64,000 nt of DNA, from contig NC_135779.1 in NCBI RefSeq assembly GCF_028453695.1, forward strand, positions 2,480,001 to 2,544,000, in the 5' to 3' direction. The position numbers were made by a program, and so were the translations under genes. The DNA is from Augochlora pura (lineage: Eukaryota > Arthropoda > Insecta > Hymenoptera > Halictidae). Below, in pieces: positions 59,201-64,000 of the stretch (positions within the stretch are counted from its first letter, which is position 1; each line of letters begins with the position of its first letter). A model generated the notes under the pieces. That model did no database searches. It was not told the origin of the DNA and saw nothing but the letters and a program-made list of their open reading frames with translations.

Positions 59201-62197
59201 CGTTTCAGTGTTCGTTCGACGAGAACGTTGGCGGGGCGCCTCTAAGGACGTTTTCGCGATGCCAGTCGATCGATCGTTATTCCCGAATCGTCGGGGGAAA
59301 TTTCGAACGCTCGGTGAATATCGAGCGGATACCGAATGCTTCTTCCGTGGACTCCCGAATCGACTGGGCGATATGCGATTCGGTTTTTCGATTCGCCCGC
59401 GACAAATATACAGGACGGACACACGTCTATTTCTAAGCGGTACTCTCTAACTAAGCGGACGTATGTCTCTATGCACGGATCAACGATGCGTGTTACTAAT
59501 CTATTCGCTAGTCGTGTAAAGTACTTCGACCCAGTCCGGCTGTCGTACCCTCTATGGGACGGCGCCTATTTCTGGCAGTCTATTTTTCGTCGAATCGATC
59601 CTCTCGCGCGCTTCTAATTGTTCTACGGTATTCGGATAAGGCTGCTCGCCAGGTACACCAACTATGTTTCTACCTAAGGCCGCTCGAAAATATTTCAGTC
59701 GCAGCCCCATTCTCTTGTCCTTGATTTTTCCACAGACGTTTCGAGAAACGAGGACTCTAAGATATAATAGGCGATGCGATAAATGGTATAGTTTTCATTA
59801 ACGAACACTTCTTTGCGAAGGTAGTAAGAAAATTGAAGGGTTGAAACAGTTCCGAGCGGCAAGTATATATACACGAGGACATCGTGGGCCCCGCCTGGAA
59901 CCACGTGGGCATTATGAGCCCCGCATAGACCACATCGACACGCTCTCGCTCGAGGCGTTCGCGAATCTATGCTTCTCTCTCGCGAACGCGCTCGGACGAT
60001 TTCGACAGACAAACACAGACACATATATATAAATATATATATAGATACACGATTGTACAGCGACACCAGCCAACAGAAGCAGTTCCTAAAAAGATGACAA
60101 CGAATTAACCGGTGCCTTGGACGTCTTCAGCCGCAAGTCCCAAACAACGCGATCTACGATTTACTCTCTACCGACAGAAAGATATCCTCTGACACGCGCA
60201 TTCCGACAGTGGCCAATTATCCCATGGAATTCGATGCGGCGTTCGCTCGCTTCGTTTCGCAATTTCATAAAGACAGTGTTCTATTGTATTCGCGCATAAT
60301 TCGCCACTGCGGATAGCACGTAGCAATTATGCTCCGCGTCTGGCCGCGCGAAGTATGCTCTGCAGCAGAGTCGTTTACGCGGCAGCATACCTGTTACAAT
60401 TTACGCGTGTACATACGTGTTACGTGTTACGTGTATCGTGTATGTATGTGCGGAATGAGTGCGGGCATGTACCAAAGTAGTCTGTTCTTGTTTTTTTCCT
60501 AGACACAAGAGAACACACGAAAAAACACACACACGGAGAAACAACTGCGAAAATAAAGTTACGAGTACGCAGCCTTTATCGCGGCGCTGATCGAGAGTGT
60601 CGGCTGCGCTCACAGCTCGTAGTTACCTTTCAGGCTTTTCTTAGGCTCTGAAACAAGCGGAATCAGATCGTTCTCTCATCCTACGGGGCACCGCGGTACG
60701 GTGCCGGTGGCCTCGCGAGCGACATTCTCGTTAAAATCTGTTAACTCGATCACAGATCTCTCTGCTGAGTGATTGAGAATTTTTGCTCCTCTGGTCATCT
60801 TGGTGAGACCAAAATAGTGGATCAAAGCTTTACTACCCTCTCAGTTATTCTATCATATAAAATTGCCGTTCTCCACATTGGCAGAGAATTCATAAAATCC
60901 GCAGTCTTTTAACCGGATTGCGGACTTTTTTGCTATATCAAAATTGTACGAGTCTGCTAAAAGCAGCGAGAACCTTTTCAGAATTTCTTCCTTTAATCAC
61001 TTTAGCATGATCAAAGTTTTTACTATTCCTAGATAACAATTTCTGTCGTAGGTGCATAAAAACCGCATTGTCCCATAATAACTGGATGGTTAGTCACTGT
61101 ACAAAGGATCTTTTTCTCTTCGATCCTCTTTATACTATTTTATTTGCATCTGTGTTAACTGTATGATTAATAAGCTTAACGAAAATAATTTCTGTTTCAA
61201 TAATTTTAGCGAACAGAAATATGTAAGTGTTCTTTAATTCTTCTGCCAGTTTTCCTGCTTCGTATTTCGTCCCCGAAAAAAATCGTGTCGCTCGCCAGGC
61301 CACGTTGCAAAGGTGATTCACCTGTGACGCTGACAAAACGCAAATGGAACAGCAAGGGGGTGAGATAATGATTTTTCGTCGAACGCAGGATTGTTATTAA
61401 AAGATAGTCGAATTTACGGGGAATCTGTCGGATTAGAAGCCCGTTTCTATGGGGACAGAGCGCAACTCACCGTCGTCCTGGTCGTCATCACCTTCCTCTT
61501 CCTCCGTGTCCGTGCTTCTGCTTTTCCCGAGATTCTTCATCCTCTTCTTCTTCGCAGCAGCCCGTCTCCTTCCTACAAGCGAACGTTTCGCATCGATTAG
61601 CACAATTTCTATCGGCAAGAAGAAACCACAGTGGGCCGCATTTAATATTCGGACATCATCGTATTTGAGAAATTTTTACTCCGTATCTTTACTTTTTGTT
61701 GAATTAATGACTTTATAGTTTTTTTTTAATAAGTCACAACACTTATTTACACATAACAACATGTATTTCTGAAATACGACGGTGTCCGAACATTAATGCG
61801 GTCCAACTGTATTTATCCACACGAACCTTCTAATATATGCAGCTTCTCCTCTTCCGTGGTCCTCTCTTCAGCGAGTATTACCTCCTCTGAAAAGCGAAGG
61901 CGGAGTTGAGTGATCGACGTCGCCGATGGGGCGGACATACATCGGAACGGCAAGGGTCAAAGAAAGCCGGGGCGATTCTATTCTCTAGCTTAAGAGGACA
62001 GCCGAAGGGCATAGGGTCGGCGCGAACTTGTGCCACGATCGATAGGCGATCGAGGCTGCTCGCCGGCGTTGGGTGTCTAACCTGCTTTGCAGATCCAATT
62101 CAGGTAACAGTTCAGTTCACGCTCGAGCTGCTGCTGTCTTCGCAACTTCAGGAAGGACTGCCGGTTCTCCACCTTCTCTCTCTCCTTCGCAAACTCT
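22839..62197 (-). CDS. cac: Voltage-gated calcium channel alpha1 subunit, CaV2 type (cacophony), 3' portion
   Basis: Twenty-six exon positions on the minus strand from 62197 down to the stop at 22841-22839; 5056 nt using one member of each alternative pair, 1684 residues. All junctions are GT/AG and phases agree throughout. The product is the pore of the presynaptic (P/Q/N-like) calcium channel in the plasma membrane. Visible in order: I-II linker with the AID (QQQLERELN, then CYLNWICKAEEVILAE) for the beta subunit; domain II, III and IV segments with Arg/Lys-rich S4 helices; pore glutamates in TGEDW, TGEGW and TGEAW; EF-hand region; IQ region (GKIYVCLLILESWR); and a long proline- and histidine-rich tail with RRRLPQTPNKP and C-terminal DDDDWC. 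Domain I, the N-terminus and the start codon lie beyond the right edge. CaV2 rather than L-type (Ca-alpha1D) from the linker, QVFGNI turret and DDWC tail. The introns carry several MITEs. Confidence 0.96.
23157..23643 (-). CDS. cac: cac C-tail exon with RIM-BP-type motif
   Basis: Acceptor gtgttctatcag, donor CCAG-gtgagc. Starts PWSATTSPVRTPSPIRHIVH and contains the His-rich HQHYHRHHPHQHSHP, then RREPRRRLPQTPNKPSTLQ and the Pro-rich PPGMHPPPPGHVPGMQP. RxLPQTP is the CaV2 motif bound by SH3 domains of RIM-binding protein. If the following intron is retained, the frame meets TGA immediately (CCC AGG TGA), giving a form lacking DDDDWC. Confidence 0.92.
23644..25238 (-). other. cac intron
   Basis: Contains a (GA)n tract at 24596-24632. 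No exon or gene recognised on either strand. Confidence 0.7.
24596..24632. repeat. (GA)n microsatellite
   Basis: About 37 bases of GA repeat preceded by GATAGA units (24555-24595). Confidence 0.9.
25239..25411 (-). CDS. cac: cac C-tail exon
   Basis: Acceptor cgtttttgtag, donor gtacaa. Encodes HSPVMPGSQSPRRTRNDHHA, then YYRHEGPGFSDTVSNLVEMQ and a basic end (NHRPRKR). Phase 2 in, phase 1 out, joining both neighbours cleanly. Poorly structured regulatory tail. Confidence 0.88.
25483..25610 (-). CDS. cac: cac C-tail exon (MELQDVVV)
   Basis: Acceptor gttcgtttag, donor gtacag. Encodes MELQDVVVSDSRAGSLESLT, then HAAERLHPPAHPAKHPLRSP. Phase 0 in, phase 2 out. Confidence 0.88.
25611..28566 (-). other. 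cac intron
   Basis: 3 kb without a recognised exon. Open frames in 25688-26559 overlap on both strands without domain or splice support. Confidence 0.65.
28567..28921 (-). CDS. cac: cac C-tail exon with poly-histidine tract
   Basis: Acceptor tttgatttcag, donor AAG-gtctct (weak but GT). Begins NKKVNWKMSHQYDILGSSGE, then a Gly/Ser run, an acidic stretch (VVNDEDRAPELEPLLAEVP) and a Tyr/His region with five His, then ten His-Val-five His (about 28640-28690). Human CaV2.1 also has a poly-His run in its tail; whether it shares origin is unknown. The tract is encoded by CAC/CAT repeats and may vary in length between individuals. Confidence 0.9.
28922..29497 (-). other. cac intron
   Basis: 576 bases, AT-rich, nothing recognised. 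Confidence 0.75.
29498..29691 (-). CDS. cac: cac C-tail exon
   Basis: Acceptor cgactttag, donor gtatct. Encodes QSAFLNCILDVTAVNHTGNS, then SLEPVVRPTPDRKLDQRREL and HAAAEHR. Phase 0 in, phase 2 out, fitting the 28567-28921 exon. Confidence 0.82.
30490..30556. repeat. (TA)n microsatellite
   Basis: About 65 bases of TA/TACA repeat. Confidence 0.9.
31151..31227. promoter_or_regulatory. CCAAT-box cluster with inverted repeat
   Basis: CCAATGAGCGG at 31152-31162 is repeated in perfect inverted orientation as CCGCTCATTGG at 31176-31186. A third CCAAT (as ATTGG) lies at 31221. Closely spaced CCAAT boxes are typical NF-Y promoter sites, so an intronic promoter on either strand is possible (inference). 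Confidence 0.4.
32250..32312. repeat. GA-rich simple repeat
   Basis: AGAGAAAGAGAGAG and AGACAGAG units over about 60 bases. Confidence 0.8.
33082..33101. promoter_or_regulatory. Pair of CACGTG E-boxes
   Basis: CACGTG at 33082-33087 and 33096-33101, spaced 14 bases, followed by a CCACGCCC box. Candidate bHLH-PAS/Myc type site in a cac intron; functional status unknown. Confidence 0.3.
34454..34510 (-). CDS. cac: cac C-tail cassette exon (57 nt)
   Basis: Acceptor gttttccag, donor gtagta. 19 codons NDNDLIDNDNAGQSPAAQA, phase 0 at both ends, so it can be included or skipped without shifting the frame. Confidence 0.65.
34511..36397 (-). other. cac intron
   Basis: Contains (TAA)n runs at 34655-34673 and 34821-34838 and a TA-rich stretch at 35690-35770 bounded by direct repeats of GACCTAGTAT. 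Nothing coding recognised. Confidence 0.65.
36398..36501 (-). CDS. cac: cac IQ-region exon
   Basis: Acceptor gttttccag, donor gtgagt. Encodes LGRDKLTVGKIYVCLLILES, then WRTTRFGQIESTGQ. The GKIYxxxLILESWRxTRF core is the IQ-like calmodulin-binding segment used for calcium-dependent feedback in CaV2 channels. Phase 1 in, phase 0 out. Confidence 0.92.
36568..36672 (-). CDS. cac: cac pre-IQ exon
   Basis: Acceptor gttttccag, donor gtacga. Encodes DEMNQANEELRDTIRSIWPL, then QAKKILDLLIPRNE, the pre-IQ helix between the EF-hand region and the IQ segment. 105 nt, phase 1 in, phase 1 out. Confidence 0.92.
36768..36996. mobile_element. piggyBac-type MITE, copy 2
   Basis: 229 bp between CTAA (36764-36767, decayed TTAA) and TTAA (36997-37000). 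Left end CCCTTTGCTGTACG; right end on the minus strand CCCCTTGTACTATAATAACG. It sits about 60 bases after the donor of the cac exon 37058-37542. Confidence 0.75.
37058..37542 (-). CDS. cac: cac exon: domain IV pore, S6, EF-hand region
   Basis: Acceptor atcctaccag, donor gtaggc. Begins RCATGEAWPNIMLSCIKG with the domain IV selectivity glutamate, then IVS6 (AYAYFVSFIFFCSFLMLNLF, VAVIMDNFDYLTRD) and the EF-hand-like segment (HHLDEFVRIWAEYDPSATGR, IHYTEMYDMLKNMDPPLGFG), ending IRENLSIKMR. 485 nt; phase 2 in, phase 1 out. Confidence 0.97.
37543..38613 (-). other. cac intron
   Basis: 1.1 kb, no exon or repeat of note beyond a short TA run near 38440. Confidence 0.75.
38614..38705 (-). CDS. cac: cac IVS5-P alternative exon B
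   Basis: Acceptor ccctcag, donor gtaagt, 92 nt, phase 0 in, phase 2 out. Encodes VFGNIALDPETSITKHNNFQ and SFIQGLMLLF, joined to RCATGEAW of the next exon. It covers the extracellular turret and the start of the pore helix of domain IV. It pairs with 39692-39783 as one of two alternatives. Confidence 0.93.
38706..39691 (-). other. cac intron between the two alternative IV turret exons
   Basis: 986 bases separating the duplicate exons; carries piggyBac-type MITE copy 3 (39078-39277). No exon recognised. Confidence 0.75.
39078..39277. mobile_element. piggyBac-type MITE, copy 3
   Basis: 200 bp between TTAA (39074-39077) and TTAA (39278-39281), an intact target duplication. Left end CCCCTTGTGCGACGA; right end on the minus strand CCCCTTGCCCTATTACAAGC. 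It lies between the two mutually exclusive exons. Confidence 0.78.
39692..39783 (-). CDS. cac: cac IVS5-P alternative exon A
   Basis: Acceptor ccgttgtcag, donor gtgagt, 92 nt, identical phase and length to 38614-38705. Encodes VFGNISNDPGTAIDDHNNFQ and SFFAGLMLLF; 22 of 30 complete codons give the same residue as exon B. It is more acidic in the turret (three Asp, no Lys). Including both exons would shift the frame (184 nt), so they must be exclusive. Confidence 0.92.
39964..40049. repeat. Intronic inverted repeat next to alternative exon A
   Basis: CCCAGGAGAAGCAGAGA at 39964-39980 pairs perfectly with TCTCTGCTTCTCCTGGG at 40033-40049. Further imperfect pairing (TTCTCG / CGGAGAA) lies in the 52-base loop. 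It is in the intron just upstream (transcript sense) of the alternative exon 39692-39783. Confidence 0.8.
40127..40192 (-). CDS. cac: cac IVS5 exon
   Basis: Acceptor ttttccag, donor gtacgt. 22 codons [20 protein letters not shown] then MQ, the S5 helix of domain IV. Phase 0 at both ends. Confidence 0.96.
40276..40392 (-). CDS. cac: cac IVS4 exon (voltage sensor)
   Basis: Acceptor ccccctgcag, donor gtaagc. 39 codons: ENFINVGFLRLFRAARLIKL, then LRQGYTIRILLWTFVQSFK. It has Arg/Lys at every third position (LRLFRAARLIKLLRQ), the S4 sensor, and the S4-S5 linker. Confidence 0.97.
40945..41062. repeat. Degenerate ~20-bp tandem repeat rich in CCACGCCC boxes
   Basis: Successive units: GGAGAAATCACGCTTGAGAG, AGAAACCACGCCCATTGCGG, AGAAACGCCCCAGAGCAAAG, GAGCCACGCCTTATGGGCCA, AAACCCCGCCTATTCAGAAT, TCGTCCCGCC. 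Could act as Sp/KLF-type GC boxes or be simple tandem duplication. Confidence 0.55.
41329..41398. repeat. (CT)n microsatellite
   Basis: CTCT/TCTA/TTTC units over about 70 bases. Confidence 0.85.
42123..42180. repeat. Three tandem copies of a ~19-bp GTAGAATACCGTGTGTGT unit
   Basis: Units gtagaataccgtgtgtgt, atagaataccgtgtgtgtgt and agaataccgtgtctctgtg. The same GTGTAGAATACGG core appears once at about 40929. Confidence 0.8.
43826..43909 (-). CDS. cac: cac IVS3 exon
   Basis: Acceptor gtcgcactcag, donor gtacgt. 28 codons NFFKDAWNTFDFITVIGSIV then DALVIEFG, the S3 helix of domain IV. Phase 0 both ends. Confidence 0.96.
44197..44929. mobile_element. Non-autonomous hAT-type element
   Basis: 733 bp. 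Left end TAGAGGTGGGCGGGTA; right end on the minus strand TAGGAGTGGGCGGGTA. Flanked by 8-bp near-duplicates GTAGCCAT (44189-44196) and GTATCCAT (44930-44937). An 8-bp target duplication and short ends of this type are hAT hallmarks. Subterminal GGTACCC and GATACTCG repeats are present, no transposase frame. It contains a nested piggyBac-type MITE. Confidence 0.8.
44604..44828. mobile_element. piggyBac-type MITE, copy 4 (nested in hAT element)
   Basis: 225 bp with TTAA on both sides (44600-44603 and 44829-44832). Ends CCCTCTTAGTGCCAA and, on the minus strand, CCCTTTTAGTGCCAA. It shares internal TTTTACAAAATTC-TGCAA and ATCAAAC blocks with copy 5, which shows common family membership. Confidence 0.85.
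47018..47062. repeat. ACATGATATG tandem repeat
   Basis: Short imperfect repeats of gacatgata / tgacatgac over about 45 bases. Confidence 0.7.
47138..47248 (-). CDS. cac: cac IVS2 alternative exon B
   Basis: Acceptor tattttgtag, donor gtatag, 111 nt, phase 0 both ends. Encodes YHEAPPTLLDILTVVNLIVT then LLFLIECILKLVAFGCK, an S1-S2 loop and S2 helix. It keeps the S2 signature E-C-I-L-K and A-F-G. 13 of 37 residues equal exon A. Second member of an alternative pair with 49867-49977. Confidence 0.88.
47249..49866 (-). other. cac intron between the two alternative IVS2 exons
   Basis: 2.6 kb. It includes a near-perfect GC palindrome around 47800-47820 (GCGGAGGAGC-G-GCTCCTCCGC). No third S2-like exon recognised. 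Confidence 0.65.
49867..49977 (-). CDS. cac: cac IVS2 alternative exon A
   Basis: Acceptor gtatgcattgcag, donor gtaagc, 111 nt, phase 0 both ends. Encodes FHRQSDAYKNTLKYMNMCFT then GMFTVECILKIAAFGVR, the S1-S2 loop and S2 of domain IV, and resembles the usual CaV2 S2. If both A and B were included, two S2 segments would follow each other, so exclusivity is expected although the frame would not break. Confidence 0.95.
50179..50233. repeat. (CT)n microsatellite
   Basis: About 55 bases of CT repeat interrupted by ccctcccccc. Confidence 0.9.
50500..50576. repeat. (GA)n microsatellite
   Basis: Two GA runs separated by tacacacgcagttag. Confidence 0.9.
52168..52290. repeat. Four tandem copies of a GATTATATAATAATAATTTTG unit
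   Basis: Units begin gagattatataat, gcgattatataat, gcgattatataat and gagattatgtaat, each followed by a variable (TAA)n run and a tttgtagc/tttgaaga tail. Unit length about 25-38 bases because of the variable TAA count. Confidence 0.8.
53186..53243. repeat. (GA)n microsatellite
   Basis: Pure GA followed by GAAAGAGAGAAAGAGGG. Confidence 0.9.
55222..55385. mobile_element. piggyBac-type MITE, copy 5
   Basis: 164 bp between TTAA (55218-55221) and TTAG (55386-55389). Ends CCTTTACAGTGCCGAG and, on the minus strand, CCTTTCGATGCCGAC. Internal blocks are shared with copy 4. More decayed than copies 3 and 4. Confidence 0.68.
55561..55725 (-). CDS. cac: cac III-IV linker and IVS1 exon
   Basis: Acceptor tctctttcag, donor gtaagc. 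55 codons KSCIDFTIQARPLERYMPKE, then RNSVKFRIWKIVVSTPFEYF and IMGLIILNTLLLMMK: the conserved III-IV linker and S1. Phase 0 both ends. Confidence 0.97.
55805..56150 (-). CDS. cac: cac domain III pore and S6 exon
   Basis: Acceptor gtctgttcgcag, donor CAG-gtccgt. Contains AMLTLFAVQTGEGWPQILQN with the domain III selectivity glutamate, IIIS6 (MSIFYIVYFIVFPFFFVNIF, VALIIITFQEQGEAELQDG) and EIDKNQ. 346 nt; phase 2 in, phase 0 out. Confidence 0.97.
56249..56452. mobile_element. Inverted-repeat element, GACTGCGGATC family, copy 1
   Basis: About 200 bp with ends TTAGACTGCGGATC (left) and, on the minus strand, ATTTGGACTGCGGATC (right). Shares its ends with the element at 58085-58334. No coding capacity. 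Confidence 0.6.
56516..57079 (-). CDS. cac: cac domain III S1-S5 exon
   Basis: Acceptor tatgttttcag, donor gtgagt. 564 nt. Encodes RRAAHWVVNLRYFDFFIMVV (S1), DYAFTGVFTVEMILKIIDLG (S2), FWNIMDAVVVICAAVSFAFD (S3), the S4 sensor LRVLRVLRPLKTIKRVPKLK and S5 NVINILIVYILFQFIFAVIA, ending in the turret FYCTDESKYTEEDC. Phase 2 in and out. Confidence 0.97.
57378..57497 (-). CDS. cac: cac II-III linker exon
   Basis: Acceptor gcgatttcag, donor gtaagc. Encodes KDGKGGKQSSEEKKQDEDDD, then TGPKPMLPYSSMFILSPTNP. The PKPMLPYSSMFILSPTNP end is typical of CaV2 before domain III. No long synprint-like region: the whole II-III linker is short, as in invertebrate CaV2. Confidence 0.95.
57631..57953 (-). CDS. cac: cac domain II pore, S6 and linker exon
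   Basis: Acceptor cgatccacag, donor gtaagc. Begins ILTGEDWNEVMYQGIESQGG (domain II selectivity glutamate), then IIS6 YSLYFIVLVLFGNYTLLNVF, LAIAVDNLANAQELSAAEDE and an acidic linker ending CPPSPTQNF. 323 nt; phase 0 in, phase 2 out. Confidence 0.97.
57954..58424 (-). other. cac intron with GACTGCGGATC-family element
   Basis: Most of the 471-base intron is taken by the inverted-repeat element at 58085-58334. Confidence 0.7.
58085..58334. mobile_element. Inverted-repeat element, GACTGCGGATC family, copy 2
   Basis: 250 bp with 18-base ends ATCATTAGATTGCGGATC (left) and, on the minus strand, ATCATTGAACTGCGGATC (right). Contains no ORF. Second copy of the family seen at 56249-56452. Confidence 0.68.
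58425..58852 (-). CDS. cac: cac domain II S2-S5 exon
   Basis: Acceptor gaaatgctttcag, donor gtgagt. Encodes FAEFVFLALFMMEMFIKVYA (S2), SFNRFDCVVISGSIFEVIWS (S3), S4 SVLRALRLLRIFKVTKYWKS, S5 SIISLLFLLFLFILIFALLG and PTNFNTFPIALLTVFQ leading into the pore. 428 nt; phase 1 in, phase 0 out. Confidence 0.97.
58969..59181 (-). CDS. cac: cac domain II S1 exon
   Basis: Acceptor cgcttgcag, donor gtaagt. Encodes YSRSSYIKSRAKDKGTCVQF, then WRAEKRFRFWIRNSVKSQKF, S1 YWFVIVLVFFNTVCVAVEHY and GQPPWLTEFL. Phase 1 in, phase 1 out. Confidence 0.96.
59182..60626 (-). other. cac intron
   Basis: 1.4 kb, nothing recognised beyond a short TA run near 60025-60045. Confidence 0.7.
60627..60647 (-). CDS. cac: cac 21-nt microexon in I-II linker
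   Basis: Acceptor ccgcttgtttcag, donor gtaact. Adds EPKKSLK between DDQDD and GYSRSS. Phase 1 at both ends, so skipping simply removes seven residues and gives DDGYSRSS. Too short for ORF finding; supported by good splice sites and frame fit with both neighbours. Confidence 0.7.
60648..61470 (-). other. cac intron with fragments of the GACTGCGGATC family
   Basis: AATCCGCAGTC at 60896 and GGATTGCGGAC at 60915 look like adjacent ends of two copies; the second may run to ACCGCATTGTCC near 61060. No exon recognised. Confidence 0.5.
61471..61572 (-). CDS. cac: cac I-II linker exon
   Basis: Acceptor cgcttgtag, donor gtgagt. Encodes RRRAAAKKKRMKNLGKSRST, then DTEEEEGDDDQDD: a basic stretch followed by an acidic one, as in insect CaV2 I-II linkers. 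Phase 1 in, phase 1 out. Confidence 0.93.
61827..61886 (-). CDS. cac: cac I-II linker exon (end of AID)
   Basis: Acceptor cgcttttcag, donor gttcgt. Encodes the end of the beta-binding helix, EEVILAEERTTEEEKLHILE. Phase 1 in and out. Confidence 0.93.
62082..62197 (-). CDS. cac: cac I-II linker exon with AID (first visible)
   Basis: Acceptor cgcttgtag, donor gttaga. Encodes EFAKEREKVENRQSFLKLRR then QQQLERELNCYLNWICKA. The QQ-x-ER-L-x-Y-x-W-I-x-KAE pattern is the alpha-interaction domain that binds the beta subunit; the conserved Tyr, Trp and Ile are present. Cys replaces the usual Gly after LN. Starts in phase 2, so the previous exon (end of IS6) must end with two bases of a Gly codon; it is beyond the window. 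Confidence 0.95.
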
Positions 62198-64000
62198 CTA
62201 CAAGCGTTACAGAGACATGATAGGCCGGTTACTTAGCGGGCAGGGATCTGCCCTTCGCCCTTCTCGAGGGAGCCTCGCTGAAAAGATGGCCCCCCAATTC
62301 CGCGCAAGGTAAATGTACCTATTACGAAACGCTTCTCACTATACGATTTTAATACTATGACAAAAAATGTTTATTGTTGAATATTTATGCTACCGTTGTA
62401 AAGATTAACATCTCTAGATAACGCAATGAATTTCGAAAGATTTATTTAATATGAAAAAGAAATAATACGTATACAAGAATACTGATCAAATAATGAAGTA
62501 CAAGAACTTATTACACGACTATTGTAATAATAAGGTAATGGACTTTCAAAGATTTATTTAGCGTGAATAAAAAATAATACGAGCAGAACAGTAAAGTTTC
62601 AAGAAGGAACAACGACTATGAAATACAGTTACCAACTGTTCCATAAATGGGGGCAACAGAACAATTGAAGTAGAGAATGTGTTCTTTTTGCTCAGAAAAT
62701 CTCGCGTTCGAGTAAAAATTTCTTTTTACAGCCGATTGTAACGGTATCTACGCGAGTGAATTTATCCGTCTATCTTTTTATTGCGTTGTTTGTGCTGCTG
62801 TTTCAAGAAGGGGTCACGACGGACCGGCGTTCCATAAGAGATATACTTTTACCTCGATCGTCCGTCGAAGCCGCGACGGAATCGGTTCCCCGGGCGGGAA
62901 AACGATTTATAAAATTACGCGAGGCTCCCTGCCGAAGTTCTCGCGCGCGGACACGAAGCGTATCCGCGCGGGATTCTTACTCTAGCGGGCGCTCTATCGG
63001 GTAATCGTTGCTGGCATTGCGCGCGATCGCCTACGCGCGCTATCACCGCTGGAAATACGATACGTCTGGGACCAAAAGTAAGGATGAAAACTCGGAGATT
63101 GCTGGCGCTACGGGCGAGGAAAGCGGCACGGCTTTACCGTCGGCGACTAGCGTTTACCCTGCTACACACGACTCTGTTCTCCAGCGGGTCCGTATTTGCT
63201 CGAGGTGCTCCAGAAACCCTCCCGCCACAAAGGCGGCCGATTCTTCGCGAAGGAACGAGCCGGAAACGTGGATGTTTCTCTGAGATAATTGACTTGGAAC
63301 TTTCCGGCCACGGTTCCAGCGTCGCTGCGCTCTCGAATAAAATGCGAAGGGTTTTCTATTCTTATTATCTCGTCTCGGCGTTTCGTGCATTTCGTGTATC
63401 TAATAATTACAGATCCGTTTTAAAAAATTACTTCCATTAAATTCCCTCGCATTTGCACGCGTCTATATATTTCTTAAATATATTTTTCGATTCACAGTTT
63501 TACGCGGCATCGTCTCCCGTATATTGTATCAGAATTTCTGGAGCCCGCTTCGAGAAATTAGCAGCGAAGCAGTGATCCTTCGCGAGTTGAATTCACAGTT
63601 TCTCGCGGAGAAGCACCGTCGACCGCAACGGCACGCTCGCGCGGAGTGTCCAGCGAGAAGAGGCCGATAAAAGCACCGTCGAGTCGATATTTCTGAAACG
63701 TTGTTTCAATGGGAAACAATCCGAGAAAAAGTTCGCCGCGTCGACGGGATCGAATGAGATTCTTGGATCGGTTCGTTCGCGGGACACCCGTTGCATGGAC
63801 GGAGAATCGTCTCTGGATGCGGACAAACAACGGGCTACCGGGGCGACAAACTCGAGGGAAAAGATCGATCGTTTCGAGACCTGCTTGAGTGATCCACTTT
63901 AAGTAGGCACTGAACGCAGTCGTGAACAGATGTTTTCTCTTTGTTTTCTGATAAGCCGCCCGCCTCTCGACGCGTGTTCGTTCGTTAGAAAACTCCCTGA
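62198..64000 (-). other. cac intron continuing past the window edge
   Basis: No IS6 exon or other domain I coding found on the minus strand. Open frames at 62756-63440 (plus) lack recognised domains. Confidence 0.6.

Noticed and set aside
61391..61718. Plus-strand frames over the I-II linker exon
   Set aside because: Shadows of the cac exon 61471-61572; Ser/Phe-rich reading of its acidic codons.

Overview
This window is eukaryotic nuclear DNA from an insect, most likely a hymenopteran (bee, ant or wasp). The coding signal is split into short exons with GT/AG junctions. CpG and simple repeats are abundant, and the proteins are insect arrestin, cacophony and janus/PHPT1 types. Species was not determined. 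I joined exons by hand from reading frame, splice sites and family motifs; nothing was searched or aligned by machine.

Layout. (1) 101-9537, plus strand: five exons of an arrestin gene whose first exon(s) lie left of the window, followed by a 3' UTR to about 10.5 kb. (2) 11015-11514, minus strand: two exons encoding the N-terminal half of a janus/PHPT1-type phosphohistidine phosphatase. The catalytic-core exons are not visible where they should be. (3) 11.5-22.8 kb: no confident gene. It holds an inverted-repeat element, AT/CT/GTA simple repeats, a decayed Tc1-like transposon inserted in a (GTA)n array, and probably the 3' UTR of the calcium channel. (4) 22839-62197 and onward past the right edge, minus strand: the voltage-gated calcium channel alpha1 subunit of the CaV2 type (cacophony), covering the I-II linker through the C-terminus. 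Domain I and the start codon lie to the right of the window.

The calcium channel is the centre of the window. 26 constitutive or cassette exon positions encode about 1684 residues: the beta-subunit binding AID, domains II, III and IV with the pore glutamates in TGEDW, TGEGW and TGEAW, the EF-hand and IQ regions, and a long tail with a poly-His tract, an RLPQTP motif (RIM-BP type) and a terminal DDDDWC sequence. Two exon positions exist in duplicate with identical length and phase, as expected of mutually exclusive exons: one encodes S2 of domain IV (37 codons each), the other the IVS5-pore segment (92 nt each). A 21-nt microexon in the I-II linker and a retained-intron stop just before the DDDDWC exon give further predicted isoform control.

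The introns carry several transposon families. At least five are short elements with TTAA target sites and CCCTTT-like ends (piggyBac-type MITEs). One of these is nested in a 733-bp hAT-type element with an 8-bp target duplication. A second, unrelated inverted-repeat family has GACTGCGGATC ends. Arrestins switch off G-protein-coupled receptors and CaV2 channels drive transmitter release, but nothing in the sequence ties the two genes beyond proximity.
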